A DNA stretch of 64,000 nt, from contig NZ_CP106800.1 in the NCBI RefSeq assembly GCF_025642155.1, forward strand, positions 32,072 to 96,071, written 5' to 3'. The position numbers and the translations under genes were made by a program. The notes under the pieces are model-generated. The model saw only the letters and a list, made by a program, of their open reading frames with translations, did no database searches and was not told where the DNA came from. Numbering within the stretch: the first letter of the stretch is position 1; every line of letters begins with the position of its first letter. Source of the DNA: Streptomyces sp. HUAS 15-9. GTDB lineage: Bacteria > Actinomycetota > Actinomycetes > Streptomycetales > Streptomycetaceae. This document shows positions 16,410 to 24,520 of this stretch, one piece after another.

Positions 16410-17135
16410 CTATTCGGCGTTGTAGAAGGTGTTCTGCGCCATCGGGACGTCGGCGTCGTCGACGGCGTCCTGGATGCGGCCGTGGTGGCGGTGCGCGGTC
16501 CGCGCGGCGACCTCGGCCTGGTTGACGGAGATGTCGGTGGCGTTCTTGTATGCGTCGGCGGCGGTCTTCTGCCCGGTGATCAGGTCACCGAGCATGTTCA
16601 TGTTGCCGACCGTGTAGTTGTCGACCTTGAGCGCCTTCAGCTCCTCCGCGATGCCGTTCATCCGCTCGGCCATCTCGCCGGACCAGGCGGCGAGGTTGTC
16701 GACGTCCTCCTGGCGGGATTCGACTTCCGCGCGGATGGTGTTGAGCGCGTTGAGCAGGGCGCTGTGGTTGACGACGTCGCCGATCTTCGTGATCGCCATA
16801 GGTCGGGTTCCTTCCTGTTCGGGGGGTTCATCGGGGTCGACGTCCTCGATGACGCCGCTGAAGTCCTCGGGGGCGTCGATGTCGTCTTCCGGATCGATCA
16901 GCCCGTAGCCGGGGTCGTCGGGGGAGCCGAGGGTGACGATGTCCTCTTCCTGCCAGCGGCCGCGGTCGCTCTCGAACTCGTAGTCCGCGTCGAACCACGG
17001 CCACGAGTCGCCGGCGTAGCGGGGGGCGTAGATGACGGTGGTGCCGATCCGCGTGTAGTGGACGTTGACCTGCCGGGAGATGCCGTCTTCCTCCCACGTC
17101 CACACGTACGGCTCGACCCTCCGGGGCTCGCTCAC
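16410..17135 (-). CDS. Coiled-coil protein sharing a C-terminal domain with its upstream neighbour; possible internal start
   Basis: 241 aa from GTG 17135, overlapping the upstream stop by GTGA. Residues ~1-110 (YVWTWEEDGISRQVNVHY and an acidic region) are beta-rich. Residues ~113-241, beginning MAITKIGDVVNHSALL, are helical and end TAHRHHGRIQDAVDDADVPM. That C-terminal part matches the C-terminal part of the 17132-18418 product (YKSHGGIAEAV). An in-frame ATG at 16799 has AGGAAGGA upstream, so a 129-aa short form may also be made. Probable transfer accessory protein. Confidence 0.6.
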   Translation of the reverse strand: MSEPRRVEPYVWTWEEDGISRQVNVHYTRIGTTVIYAPRYAGDSWPWFDADYEFESDRGRWQEEDIVTLGSPDDPGYGLIDPEDDIDAPEDFSGVIEDVDPDEPPEQEGTRPMAITKIGDVVNHSALLNALNTIRAEVESRQEDVDNLAAWSGEMAERMNGIAEELKALKVDNYTVGNMNMLGDLITGQKTAADAYKNATDISVNQAEVAARTAHRHHGRIQDAVDDADVPMAQNTFYNAE

Positions 17136-18418
17136 CGGTCGTAGTAGCCGGCCTGGGCGGCCTGCTCGATCGGGGAGGACTGGACGGCCTCGGCGATGCC
17201 GCCGTGGGACTTGTAGGCGGCGGCCGCGGCGGCGGTGGCGAAGTCGCCGGCGTCCTTGGCGGCGGCGCCGTACTGGGCGGCGGCCTGGGACTGGGTGTGG
17301 ATGGACTCGCGCAGCGCGTCGACCTCCGCGCGGGTCTTGGCGTCGACCTCGAGGTCGGCCATCTCCGCTTCGATCTGGTCCAGCCGGTCGGACAGGGCCT
17401 TGTCGTCGGCGGCGATCGCGAGGGCCTCCTCCGAGCGCATCTCGCACATCGCCTTCGTCAGGGTCAGTGCGTTCATCAGCCCGTCCAGGGTGCGGATCTC
17501 GGGGATGACCGTGGCAGGTGAGGACATGAGGTCTCCGTTCTGTGCGGGGTCGGGCACCACCGCCAGGTGGCGGCGCCCGGCGGGGGATTCGGGTTCGGCG
17601 GGCTTCGCCTCGGAGGCCTTGGCTTCGGCAGCGCGGGCCCGTTCCTCGGCCGCTTCCTCGCGCTCCTTGGCCTCGCGGGCTTCCTTCTGCGCGGCGAGGA
17701 CCTTGTCGGTCGCCGCGCGGTCGCGGGTGTGCTCGGCTTCCTTGCGGGCCTCCTCGGCCTTCGCCTCCGCCTCCCTCCGTTGCCTGATGGCCTCTTCGAG
17801 GACGGCGTTGAGGTCGATGTAGGGGCCGCCGGGCAGGTTCGGGATGCCGGTGCCCGCCTCAGCAGTCGCCGGGGAGTCTTTCGTCTCCTCCGGCTCCTCC
17901 TTCGTGTCCGGATCGTCGGCTTTCGCGTCCGGGTCGGCGGTCTTCGGCGGCTCGGTCGGCTTCGGCGGGTAGGGCGGGGGAGGCCCGGCCTTCGCCTTCG
18001 CCTCCTCCGCCTTCTTCTTCGCCTCGAGCTCTTCCTTCTTCCGCTGGCGCTCCTCCGCCTTCACCTGCATCTTGCGGCGGTGCTCTTCGCGGATCTCCGG
18101 CCAGCGTTCGCGGTAGCCCTCGCCGACGGCCTTCCACATGGTGGAGCCGGTCTCGGTGATGACCGCGAGCGGGTAGGCGGCAGCGCCGCCGACCTTGGCG
18201 CTGCGCGGGGCGGCAGCGCTGAAGGTGCCGCCCGGCTCGGTTGGTCCGGGATTCTTCACCACGGTGGTGGAGCCGTCCTTCGGGCCGCTGGCGGCGACCT
18301 TCTCGACGGTCTTACGGGACTCGGGGGTGTCGTAGCGGCGGTTTTCGGTGCCGGTCACCTTCTCCACGCCGCGGGCTCCGGCGTAGGCGATGGCGATCAG
18401 CAGGATGAGTTCGAACAC
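17132..18418 (-). CDS. Membrane-anchored coiled-coil protein with shared C-terminal domain; possible internal start
   Basis: 428 aa from GTG 18418 (AGGAGG upstream). FELILLIAIAYAGARG is an N-terminal membrane anchor, followed by Lys/Glu/Ala coiled coils (about 120-170 and 225-285) separated by a proline-rich linker. Residues ~298-428, beginning MSSPATVIPEIRTLDG, repeat the domain of the next gene. An in-frame ATG at 17527 is preceded by GGAGACC, so a 131-aa short form is plausible. The design suggests a scaffold linking membrane and translocase. Confidence 0.6.
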   Translation of the reverse strand: MFELILLIAIAYAGARGVEKVTGTENRRYDTPESRKTVEKVAASGPKDGSTTVVKNPGPTEPGGTFSAAAPRSAKVGGAAAYPLAVITETGSTMWKAVGEGYRERWPEIREEHRRKMQVKAEERQRKKEELEAKKKAEEAKAKAGPPPPYPPKPTEPPKTADPDAKADDPDTKEEPEETKDSPATAEAGTGIPNLPGGPYIDLNAVLEEAIRQRREAEAKAEEARKEAEHTRDRAATDKVLAAQKEAREAKEREEAAEERARAAEAKASEAKPAEPESPAGRRHLAVVPDPAQNGDLMSSPATVIPEIRTLDGLMNALTLTKAMCEMRSEEALAIAADDKALSDRLDQIEAEMADLEVDAKTRAEVDALRESIHTQSQAAAQYGAAAKDAGDFATAAAAAAYKSHGGIAEAVQSSPIEQAAQAGYYDR

Positions 18419-18435
18419 GACTCGATACCTCCTGC

Positions 18436-18903
18436 TCAGGCCAGGCCGAAGGCGCCGGCGACCAGGTGGCCGACGGTCGTGATGACCCAGGCCAGGGAGG
18501 TCTGGATGAACTCGCCGATGGGGCCGGGGATGGTGGAGGCGAGTACCGGCAGGACGGCGCCCAGGATCCGGGTGCGCATCTCCACCTTCTTGGTGACCAG
18601 GTCGTTGACGAACACGGCGGTCACGAACAGGGCGGGGAAGCCGGTGACGATCAGGCCGGTCCACTCGCCGATCGAGCTGGTCGACCAGTTGTTGACCGTG
18701 TTGACGGTCTCGTTCCACCAGTGGCCGGCCGGGGTGGCGACCATGGCGGCCGAGGCGGTGGCGATCAGCACGGCCTGGGCGCGGTCGGTGTGGAGCTTGT
18801 TGGTGACCTTGTTCAGTCCGGGCAGCTTCTCCGCGTAGTAGAGGAGTGCGGCGGACCCGGCGCAGGCCCCGCCGGCGGCGGCGCTGACAGCGGCGTCGAT
18901 CAT
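18436..18903 (-). CDS. Integral membrane protein of the transfer block
   Basis: 155 aa from ATG 18903, with AAGGAC upstream. Hydrophobic helices lie near residues 5-22, 44-60, 84-100 and 113-150, with short loops carrying HWWNETVNTVNNW and TKKVEMRTR. Three or four membrane passes. It is the first membrane gene downstream of a region with GTCACAG repeats, so its transcription may be controlled there. No known family. Confidence 0.6.
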   Translation of the reverse strand: MIDAAVSAAAGGACAGSAALLYYAEKLPGLNKVTNKLHTDRAQAVLIATASAAMVATPAGHWWNETVNTVNNWSTSSIGEWTGLIVTGFPALFVTAVFVNDLVTKKVEMRTRILGAVLPVLASTIPGPIGEFIQTSLAWVITTVGHLVAGAFGLA

Positions 18904-18947
18904 GGTTTTGGGTGTCCTTCCTGGACTCGGTGGGGGTTTGACAGGGC

Positions 18948-19078
18948 GTCACAGAGCGTCGTAATCTCGCGCGCGCACGGGCGCGCCTGCGCGCGCTGGT
19001 GCGCGCGGCCGTACGGGTGGGGTCTGTTTCAGCTGTCACAGCGGCTTGTCACAGGTCTCGTCACAGCTCGTGTCACAG
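18948..19078. repeat. GTCACAG direct repeats and CG-alternating tract
   Basis: GTCACAG occurs at 18948, 19035, 19048, 19060 and 19072; the last four are spaced 13, 12 and 12 bp. Between the first and second copies (18967-19008) is a nearly alternating CG/GC tract. The layout resembles iterons or a multi-site operator in front of the 18436-18903 gene. Confidence 0.6.
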
Positions 19079-19086
19079 CCGGGCGG

Positions 19087-19359
19087 TCACTGTGCGTGCG
19101 TCTCGCGGATGTGCTCGAGGGCCTGTGTGGCGGCCTCGTAGGCGCGGGCGCGGGCTTCCGCGGGGAGCTTGTCGAGGACGCCTCGGAGGCGGTCGAAGGT
19201 GACCGCGGCGACCATGTCCGGGCCCTCCTGGCGGGCTTCCTCCAGGCGCTGTCCCCAGTGCTGCGCGCGCCGGGCCTGCTTCTCGGCCCGCTTGCGCCGC
19301 AGTGTCTTCTTCCGCTGCGGCGGGTTGTTCCACGGGGCGGATTCGCTGGTGTCGCTCAC
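19087..19359 (-). CDS. Hypothetical basic protein, 90 aa
   Basis: It starts at GTG 19359 (GGAGG about ten bases upstream). A very basic N-terminal half (QRKKTLRRKRAEKQARRAQH) is followed by a helical C-terminus (RLRGVLDKLPAEARARAYEA). The charge suggests nucleic-acid binding. It lies between the SpdB-like gene and the GTCACAG repeats, so it might bind them; nothing shows this directly. Confidence 0.5.
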   Translation of the reverse strand: MSDTSESAPWNNPPQRKKTLRRKRAEKQARRAQHWGQRLEEARQEGPDMVAAVTFDRLRGVLDKLPAEARARAYEAATQALEHIRETHAQ

Positions 19360-19505
19360 CTGCGGTTTTGCCTCCTTCCAGGGCGGTTTCGTGGCAGGGT
19401 TGGTGCCGGCGCTTCGGCGCCTTCACCGTGTCCCCGAGGTGCCAACATCACTTCGGGGGCCGGTGGAGCCGTCGAATAGCTCGTTTTCGCAGGTCGGCGG
19501 CCTTT

Positions 19506-21245
19506 TCAGGCCGCCTGGGCGGTCTGACCGCCGTCCTGCTCGTCCAGCAGCTGGAGCGCGCGCTGCTTGCGGTCCTGGGCGGAGCCGGTGGAGATGCCCA
19601 GTTCCTCGGAGATGACGCGGACGGTGACCGCGCTCTCGCCTCGGGCCTGGATCATCGCGGCGACCCGGTGGGTGTCCCAGTCGACCTGGCTCATGCGGGC
19701 CATGGCGGCGGCTTCAACCGCACGCGCCTCGTGTTCAGCGGCGCGGGCGCGGAGTTCAGCGGCCTGTTCCTTCGCGGCCTCCTGGCGGGCGAGGGATGCG
19801 GCGATTTCCTCGTTGTCGAGCTGCTCCTGCTTGGCCGCGTTCACCGTCGCGGCGCGGTGTTCAGCCTCCTTCCGCTCGTGTTCAGCGGCCTCTTCGAGGG
19901 CCTTCGCCCGGGCGGCTTCGGCCTCGGCCAGGCGCTGCTGTTCCTGGGCGATTCCGGCCTGGCGGGCGAGTTCGTCCTGCTGGGCGCGGGCGGCCGCGTC
20001 GGCCTGGATCCGGCGCTCTTCCTCGGTGGCCTGCGTGGCCATCTGCTGCTTCTCCAGACCCCAGCTGGCCTGCACCTTCTCCCGTTCGATCTGGGCGAGG
20101 GTGCGGCGTCGCTCGGTCTCGTCGGCGAGCTCCTGCGCTTCGGCTGCGGCCTGGTCCTCGGCGAGCTTGAGCGCGTGCTGACGCTTGGCCTCACGGAGTT
20201 GAAAGTCCGCCTCGGCTCGTTGAATCTCCGCCTGAGCCTCGCGTTCCGCTTCGGCTCGGGCGATCTTCAGCTGACCTTCGGCGCGGATCTTGTCGACCTC
20301 CGCTTGAATGCGAGCGGCCCCGAGTTGAACATCGGTCTTGACTCGCTGAATCTCGGCCTCGGCACGCTGAACAGCGGCCTGGGCCTCCCTCTCGATCCGC
20401 TTGGTCTCCTCCACCAGCGGCACCCCGAGGGCGCGCTCCACGCTGAACCCGAAGGGCGCCAGCTTGAACGGCAGCATCTCGTTTGCGGACGCCGCCTTGC
20501 GCCAGCCCCGCGGATCGTTCTCGTACTTCTGGCGCAGGCCCTCGCGGTAGATCCGCAGCTGCTGGTGTTGGGCAGCGACCACCGTGTAGGGGAGGTTGTA
20601 GAGCCGCATCCGGCGGGCGAGGCGGGGCGTGGACAGCGGGGCGAGGATCCACCGGGTCAGCGGGACCGACCCGAGCGGGGTGGCGCCGGCCAGCAGGTCG
20701 GCCATCCGGCCGATGTAGTGGCGGGCGGCCTCCACGGCGATGATGAACAGCACCGGGATGACGCCGTGCATGGACGCCGCGAGCGGGTCGTCCGTCACCG
20801 GCCCCCCGGCGGCTGCGTTGAAGGCCACCGTGGCGGCTGTCAGGCCGTGGGCGGCCCAGCGCAGGATCGGCAGCGGCATCCGCTTGCGCATCATGTAGAG
20901 ATCGAGCGCCAGGAGCACGAGGATCCCGGCGTCGATCCCGATGGGGAACGCGTAGGAGAAGCTGCCGAAGTGCTTGCTCTCCGCGAGGTGGCGCAGGGTG
21001 TTGTAGGAGCCGGTGAAGCCGATCGCGGCGAGCACCGTGCCGCCGACGCCGGCGATGACGGCGAGCATCCGCATGGTGCGCGGGTCGCTGTCCGACGCGG
21101 ATTCCGTGGTCTCCGGAACGTCGTCCGTCTCGGCTACAGGCTCGGGGTGGAGGTCGGCCCGCAGGGCGGGCGGGGTGTCTGGGGCGGGGAAGTGGTCGGT
21201 CGCCGGTTCGGCGTCGGAGCGGACCAGGTCCGCGGGGATCGTCAT
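19506..21245 (-). CDS. DUF2637 / SpdB-like spread protein with long coiled coil
   Basis: 579 aa from ATG 21245. Four membrane helices lie at about 59-80, 100-118, 128-146 and 158-172, with the DUF2637 signature (IGIDAGILVLLALDLYMMRK, LRWAAHGLTAATVAFNAAA). A ~240-residue Glu/Ala/Arg coiled coil (about 280-520) follows, and a C-terminal HTH-like segment (VISEELGISTGSAQDRKQRA). SpdB/DUF2637 proteins are linked to spread of plasmid DNA through Streptomyces mycelium. The HTH plus coil suggests DNA tethering at the membrane. Confidence 0.75.
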   Translation of the reverse strand: MTIPADLVRSDAEPATDHFPAPDTPPALRADLHPEPVAETDDVPETTESASDSDPRTMRMLAVIAGVGGTVLAAIGFTGSYNTLRHLAESKHFGSFSYAFPIGIDAGILVLLALDLYMMRKRMPLPILRWAAHGLTAATVAFNAAAGGPVTDDPLAASMHGVIPVLFIIAVEAARHYIGRMADLLAGATPLGSVPLTRWILAPLSTPRLARRMRLYNLPYTVVAAQHQQLRIYREGLRQKYENDPRGWRKAASANEMLPFKLAPFGFSVERALGVPLVEETKRIEREAQAAVQRAEAEIQRVKTDVQLGAARIQAEVDKIRAEGQLKIARAEAEREAQAEIQRAEADFQLREAKRQHALKLAEDQAAAEAQELADETERRRTLAQIEREKVQASWGLEKQQMATQATEEERRIQADAAARAQQDELARQAGIAQEQQRLAEAEAARAKALEEAAEHERKEAEHRAATVNAAKQEQLDNEEIAASLARQEAAKEQAAELRARAAEHEARAVEAAAMARMSQVDWDTHRVAAMIQARGESAVTVRVISEELGISTGSAQDRKQRALQLLDEQDGGQTAQAA

Positions 21246-21513
21246 TGTGTGCTCCTTGATCGGTCGTGCCGGGGGCGGCGGGGGATGGCGGGTGGGGGTC
21301 GCTCAACCCCGGGGGTCTGCCCGACCTGGCGGGCGAGGACAAGGCGCCGGCCCGCAGTGCGGGCGGGCTGCTGTCCGAAGGCCCGTTCGGCGGGCGCGAA
21401 GTTGGGTGCCGCTCCCGGTCGGCGGGAGCCAGCGGAGCGGACCAGAGGGGAGGCCCCGGGCGCTCCCTGCCGTCCCCGCCGCAGGGCGGGGGCGACAGGC
21501 AACTCGGGGAGGT

Positions 21514-21681
21514 TCAGCCCTTGTTGCGGTTGAGGTAGGCGTCCTGCAGCCGGCCGAACGACTCGACCAGCCGGGCCGCGGCCCCGCAGAGGGACTCGGG
21601 CGTGCAGGTTGTGCAGGTGTCGGCGTGTTCGCGGAGCGCCCGGTCGGCGGCCATGTACCGCTGGTACAGGTCGTCAGCCAT
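21514..21681 (-). CDS. Small Cys-containing protein, 55 aa
   Basis: MADDLYQRYMAADRALREHA, then TCTTCTPESLC with four Cys, then a helix ending LNRNKG. Its ATG at 21681 overlaps the stop of the 28-aa gene upstream (ATGGCTGA), giving a coupled chain WhiB, 28-aa, 55-aa. It may be a small metal-binding partner of the WhiB-like protein. Real coding is supported by the tight coupling, not by family recognition. Confidence 0.55.
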   Translation of the reverse strand: MADDLYQRYMAADRALREHADTCTTCTPESLCGAAARLVESFGRLQDAYLNRNKG

Positions 21682-21760
21682 GCGCGCGGCGGCCGAAGTC
21701 GTGATCGGAGTTGGTGCGACGGAGCGCGTCTTGCAGGCGCTGACGTTCGGTGTCGCTCAT
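21674..21760 (-). CDS. Very small protein, 28 aa
   Basis: MSDTERQRLQDALRRTNSDH plus eight residues. It overlaps the WhiB-like stop by ATGA and the next start, so it is at least a translated coupling peptide; a separate function is uncertain. Confidence 0.4.
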   Translation of the reverse strand: MSDTERQRLQDALRRTNSDHDFGRRAHG

Positions 21761-22032
21761 GCCGTCGCCCCCTTCTTGTTCTTGGCCTGGCTGGCGCGGT
21801 TGCGGGCGGCGCGCCGCTTCAGCGAGCGCCGTTCGTCCTCGGACAGGCCTCCCCACACGCCGGAGTCCTGGCCGGACTCCAGCGCCCACTGGAGACAGGT
21901 CTCGATGACGGGGCATCGACGGCAGCACGATTTGGCCTCTTCGATTTGGATCAGGGCCGGGCCGGTGTTGCCGATGGGGAAGAACAGCTCCGGGTCCTCG
22001 TTGGCGCACTCGGCGCGGAATCGCCAGTCCAT
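21757..22032 (-). CDS. WhiB-like iron-sulfur transcription factor
   Basis: 91 aa from ATG 22032. Cys9, Cys37, Cys40 and Cys46 give the C-Xn-CxxC-x5-C iron-sulfur ligand set, followed by GVWGG at 58-62 and a basic C-terminus (RRSLKRRAARNRASQAKNKK) for DNA contact. WhiB-like proteins bind sigma factors and respond to redox state. Its start overlaps the stop of the 22032-22367 gene (TAATG). Plasmid-encoded Wbl proteins are common in Streptomyces and may tie transfer to development. Confidence 0.85.
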   Translation of the reverse strand: MDWRFRAECANEDPELFFPIGNTGPALIQIEEAKSCCRRCPVIETCLQWALESGQDSGVWGGLSEDERRSLKRRAARNRASQAKNKKGATA

Positions 22033-22367
22033 TACTTCGCGCCTCCGTTCGCGCCGGCCTCGCGGACCAGGTGGTCCGACGTCGTCCATACGGTGCCGAT
22101 CGGGAAGGGCTCGCCGCCGGGGCGGAGCACGTCCTTCACGATCAGCGCCCACTGGGCGCAGCGGCGCTTGAGCAGTTCGCGGGCCCGCTGCGGGTCGCGG
22201 ACCACGGCGAGCACCTCGAAGGCGCCGTCGCTGTTCTGGTAGATCGCGCCCGTGTCGCGGGGGCCGATCTGCTCGTCGACGACCCGGCGCAGTGCTTCGA
22301 GGGTCGTGGTCTCACCGCTCGCGGCCGCGGGCGGGGGGAGCGGGTGTGTCATGCTGAGGGTGTGCAA
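22032..22367 (-). CDS. Hypothetical protein, 111 aa
   Basis: It starts at TTG 22367 with GGAGG five bases upstream; an ATG at 22352 is the alternative. Contains TLEALRRVVDEQIGPRDTG, NSDGAFEVLAVVRDPQRARE and PFPIGTVWTTSDHLV, a small alpha/beta domain. No catalytic motif. Coupled by TAATG overlap to the WhiB-like gene. Confidence 0.55.
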   Translation of the reverse strand: MHTLSMTHPLPPPAAASGETTTLEALRRVVDEQIGPRDTGAIYQNSDGAFEVLAVVRDPQRARELLKRRCAQWALIVKDVLRPGGEPFPIGTVWTTSDHLVREAGANGGAK

Positions 22368-22451
22368 CAGGGCCTCCAGGTAGGTCCGTTCGAACAGCCC
22401 CCGGTGGCCCCCGGGGGCTGTCGCCTTTTCGGTCGGCTGTCGTACGAGCAG

Positions 22452-22499
22452 CCACGGCCGCCGCCCTCCCCGTGCTGGTCGGGAGGGCGGCAGCCGTGG
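22452..22499 (-). terminator. Terminator-like hairpin
   Basis: An 11-bp perfect stem (22460-22470, GCCGCCCTCCC; 22481-22491) is extended by outer arms CCACGGC/GCCGTGG. It lies just after the 22520-23245 gene in the leftward direction. Confidence 0.6.
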
Positions 22500-22519
22500 T
22501 CGTTCGTGGCGAGGTGCGC

Positions 22520-23245
22520 TCAGGCGGCGGGCTTCTTCAGCAGCGGGAGACCAGGTCCCTCTGCGGGGGCGTCGCCGTCGGGCAGCTGGGCACGCTGTGC
22601 GTCAGCGGCCTGAACGTCCGCGATGACGGCGGCCCACTCGGCCTTCCGCCGGCGCGGCAGCTGTTCGGCCAGGTGGCGCTCGGCCTGCTGCCGCAGCTCC
22701 TCCATGCCCGCGCGGACCTGGCGCCGCTTCGGCTCCTGCCGCTGCAGCCGGGTGTAGAGAGCGGCGAGACGTGCACCATCGGTGCAGCCCGCGCGGCCGG
22801 GGCAGGCCGCGCACTGCTCGCAGTGGGCCCGGTACGCCTTGAGAGCCGCCGCCGCGGTGAGCGGGGCCGGGGTCACCTTGCTGACCGGCGGGGCGACGGT
22901 GGTGCCCATCCGCTTCACCCGGGTGGTGTGCCGGGCGCCAGCGTCCATGGCCTGGTTCTGACGGCGGTCGGCCAGCCTCTCGTACCTGGCGAGCCACTTC
23001 TCGGGGATGATGTCGAACCAGATGCGCTGGCCGCTGCCGGGGCAGCGGGGCACACGGTCCTCGGTGCGGCGGTGCCGGGGCTGGCCACTGTGCGGCTCGG
23101 CCCGATGTGCGGTGATCATGCGGCCCTCCACCGTGCGCCAGGTCTTGCAGTCTGGGCAGACGACGGACCGCTCCCCGGGACGAAGATTGATCAGGTCGGG
23201 CCGGATCTCGCTCGCCTTGAGCGGAGTCCGCTGGTTGTGCTTCAT
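22520..23245 (-). CDS. Zinc-ribbon hypothetical protein, 241 aa
   Basis: It starts at ATG 23245 (GGAGG upstream). VVCPDCKTWRTVEGRMITAH and RCPGSGQRIWFDI form a zinc-ribbon-like N-terminal domain, a long basic helical middle follows, and HCEQCAACPGRAGC adds a second Cys cluster. It resembles nucleic-acid-binding adaptor proteins in actinobacterial plasmids and phages. Function unknown. Confidence 0.6.
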   Translation of the reverse strand: MKHNQRTPLKASEIRPDLINLRPGERSVVCPDCKTWRTVEGRMITAHRAEPHSGQPRHRRTEDRVPRCPGSGQRIWFDIIPEKWLARYERLADRRQNQAMDAGARHTTRVKRMGTTVAPPVSKVTPAPLTAAAALKAYRAHCEQCAACPGRAGCTDGARLAALYTRLQRQEPKRRQVRAGMEELRQQAERHLAEQLPRRRKAEWAAVIADVQAADAQRAQLPDGDAPAEGPGLPLLKKPAA

Positions 23246-23283
23246 GAGGAATGTCCTCCAAGACGGCGGGTTGCGTTCTCCGC

Positions 23284-23316
23284 CCCCCACGGGCTTATCG
23301 GAAAGGGCCGTGGGGG
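23284..23316 (-). terminator. Intergenic hairpin
   Basis: CCCCCACGG (23284-23292) pairs with CCGTGGGGG (23308-23316). It is located upstream of the 22520-23245 gene in a 278-bp spacer that otherwise shows nothing recognisable. Confidence 0.45.
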
Positions 23317-23523
23317 ACAGGCAGCGCAACTGCTGTCGGCTGCGCCCGCAAAGAGCCGACCGGGGACCTCGTGGTACGTCTCCCGGCACCCACCATCAGG
23401 TGAGCGATCACACAACTCAGAGCGGTGCTGCGCTATTTGGTTTTGGGGTGGTGCTTGGGGCCGTCTCCGGCTTCCCACCACCAGGGCCGAGCGGGGCGCG
23501 GTCCTGATAGAAGGCGTCCGGGG

Positions 23524-23835
23524 TCAGCTGGCGAAGCGGTCCATCTGCGCCTGCAGGAGCGCGGCCTGGCTGGTCTTGCCACCGCCCGTGGTGCCGCCGA
23601 TGAGGAGGTGGAGGGTGCCGGCCTCCCGGCGCTGGGCCAGGTCCTCGGCGGTGGCGAGGTCCACGACGACCTGACCGCCCTCGGCGTGACGGCCGAGGAC
23701 GAACCGGTTGGTGGCGATGGCCTCGGCGAAGGCCGGGCTCGCGGCCTCCACCGTGTGCTCGTAGCCCTCGATCTCGGCGGTGGACCAGGTGGTGACATCG
23801 CCGTGCGCGGCGCGGAAGGAGTCCGGGGTCTGCAT
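23524..23835 (-). CDS. Mini-protein ending just after an FtsK-like P-loop
   Basis: 103 aa from ATG 23835 (GAGAGG upstream). The C-terminus reads LHLLIGGTTGGGKTSQAALL, a Walker A motif in FtsK/TraB context (compare HSFVTGTTGSGKSRLLDG in the 14180-16246 product), and the protein stops 11 residues later. There is no Walker B, so it cannot be a complete ATPase. It may be a truncated translocase or a decoy subunit able to enter an FtsK ring. Confidence 0.55.
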   Translation of the reverse strand: MQTPDSFRAAHGDVTTWSTAEIEGYEHTVEAASPAFAEAIATNRFVLGRHAEGGQVVVDLATAEDLAQRREAGTLHLLIGGTTGGGKTSQAALLQAQMDRFAS

Positions 23836-23878
23836 CGCAATCAGGTCCTCTCGGTGTTGATCGGCGGATCGGCGGGGT

Positions 23879-24274
23879 TCAGGCGGCGAGCGGGGCGACG
23901 GTCACGGTGCCGCGGAACGCGGACACCTCCGTGTTCGCGGGGTTCAGCTGGGAGGCGTACGGGAGGAGGACGTCGACCAGGCGCTCACGGACCAAGGCGG
24001 TGACGGCCGGGTCGGCGACGATGTCGCGGGCGGCGGCCAGCCGGTTCTCGCGGGCCTCGATCGCCTCGATGGCGGTGTAGATGTCCAGCCCGTCCAGCTG
24101 CTCGTGGGCCAACGTGCCGGCCTCGTACAAGTCGAGCGGCGTACCGAACGCCACGTCCAGGTCGACATCGCCGAACTCCGGGAACTCCACCTCCAACTCG
24201 TCCAGGAGCGCGAGGGTCTCGCGGTCAAAGGACTCGCTGGCGAGGCTGGCGGTGGGACGGCGGGTGATCTTCAC
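23879..24274 (-). CDS. Hypothetical protein, 131 aa; first gene of the leftward array
   Basis: It starts at GTG 24274 with GAGGAG upstream. Acidic and helical: LALLDELEVEFPEFGDVDLD, then DGLDIYTAIEAIEARENRLA. No membrane segment or known motif. It lies directly downstream of the operator-controlled leftward promoter and so is the first gene of the transfer array. Confidence 0.55.
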   Translation of the reverse strand: MKITRRPTASLASESFDRETLALLDELEVEFPEFGDVDLDVAFGTPLDLYEAGTLAHEQLDGLDIYTAIEAIEARENRLAAARDIVADPAVTALVRERLVDVLLPYASQLNPANTEVSAFRGTVTVAPLAA

Positions 24275-24379
24275 GGGGTGGAGCTCCTCTCGAAGGGGTG
24301 TGACCTGTCGGTTCAGTCGAGTAGGCCAGCGCAAGGTGATCAGACGGTCTCCGTAGGTGACCCCTCCTGCACTGACCTC

Positions 24380-24423
24380 AGTGAAGCAAATCTCTTTAAA
24401 GAGGTCAACAGTTCTCCATAGAG
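24380..24423 (-). promoter_or_regulatory. Leftward transfer promoter with GntR-type operators
   Basis: On the minus strand TTGACC (24403-24408) and TTCACT (24380-24385) are spaced 17 bp. The perfect palindrome CTCTTTAAAGAG (24392-24403) lies between them and CTCCATAGAG (24414-24423) just upstream. Both match the site at the GntR promoter, so binding there should block the promoter. Confidence 0.65.
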
Positions 24424-24480
24424 ATCCTGTGAGATCCTTGCACCGGCGCGCGAGCGTGGCTTCGCTCTTCGCCCGGCCCG

Positions 24481-24499
24481 TACGATCAGCTCTATAGAG
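24481..24499 (+). promoter_or_regulatory. GntR gene promoter and operator
   Basis: TACGAT (24481-24486) is a good -10 sequence, followed immediately by the perfect palindrome CTCTATAGAG (24490-24499) at the expected transcription start. This suggests autoregulation. Confidence 0.6.
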
Positions 24500-24520
24500 A
24501 GAAAGAGCCTGGGGAGATAG

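Noticed and set aside
14129..16525. A rightward 798-codon frame
   Set aside because: Antisense to the FtsK-type translocase; Gly/Val/Ala-rich shadow without domains.
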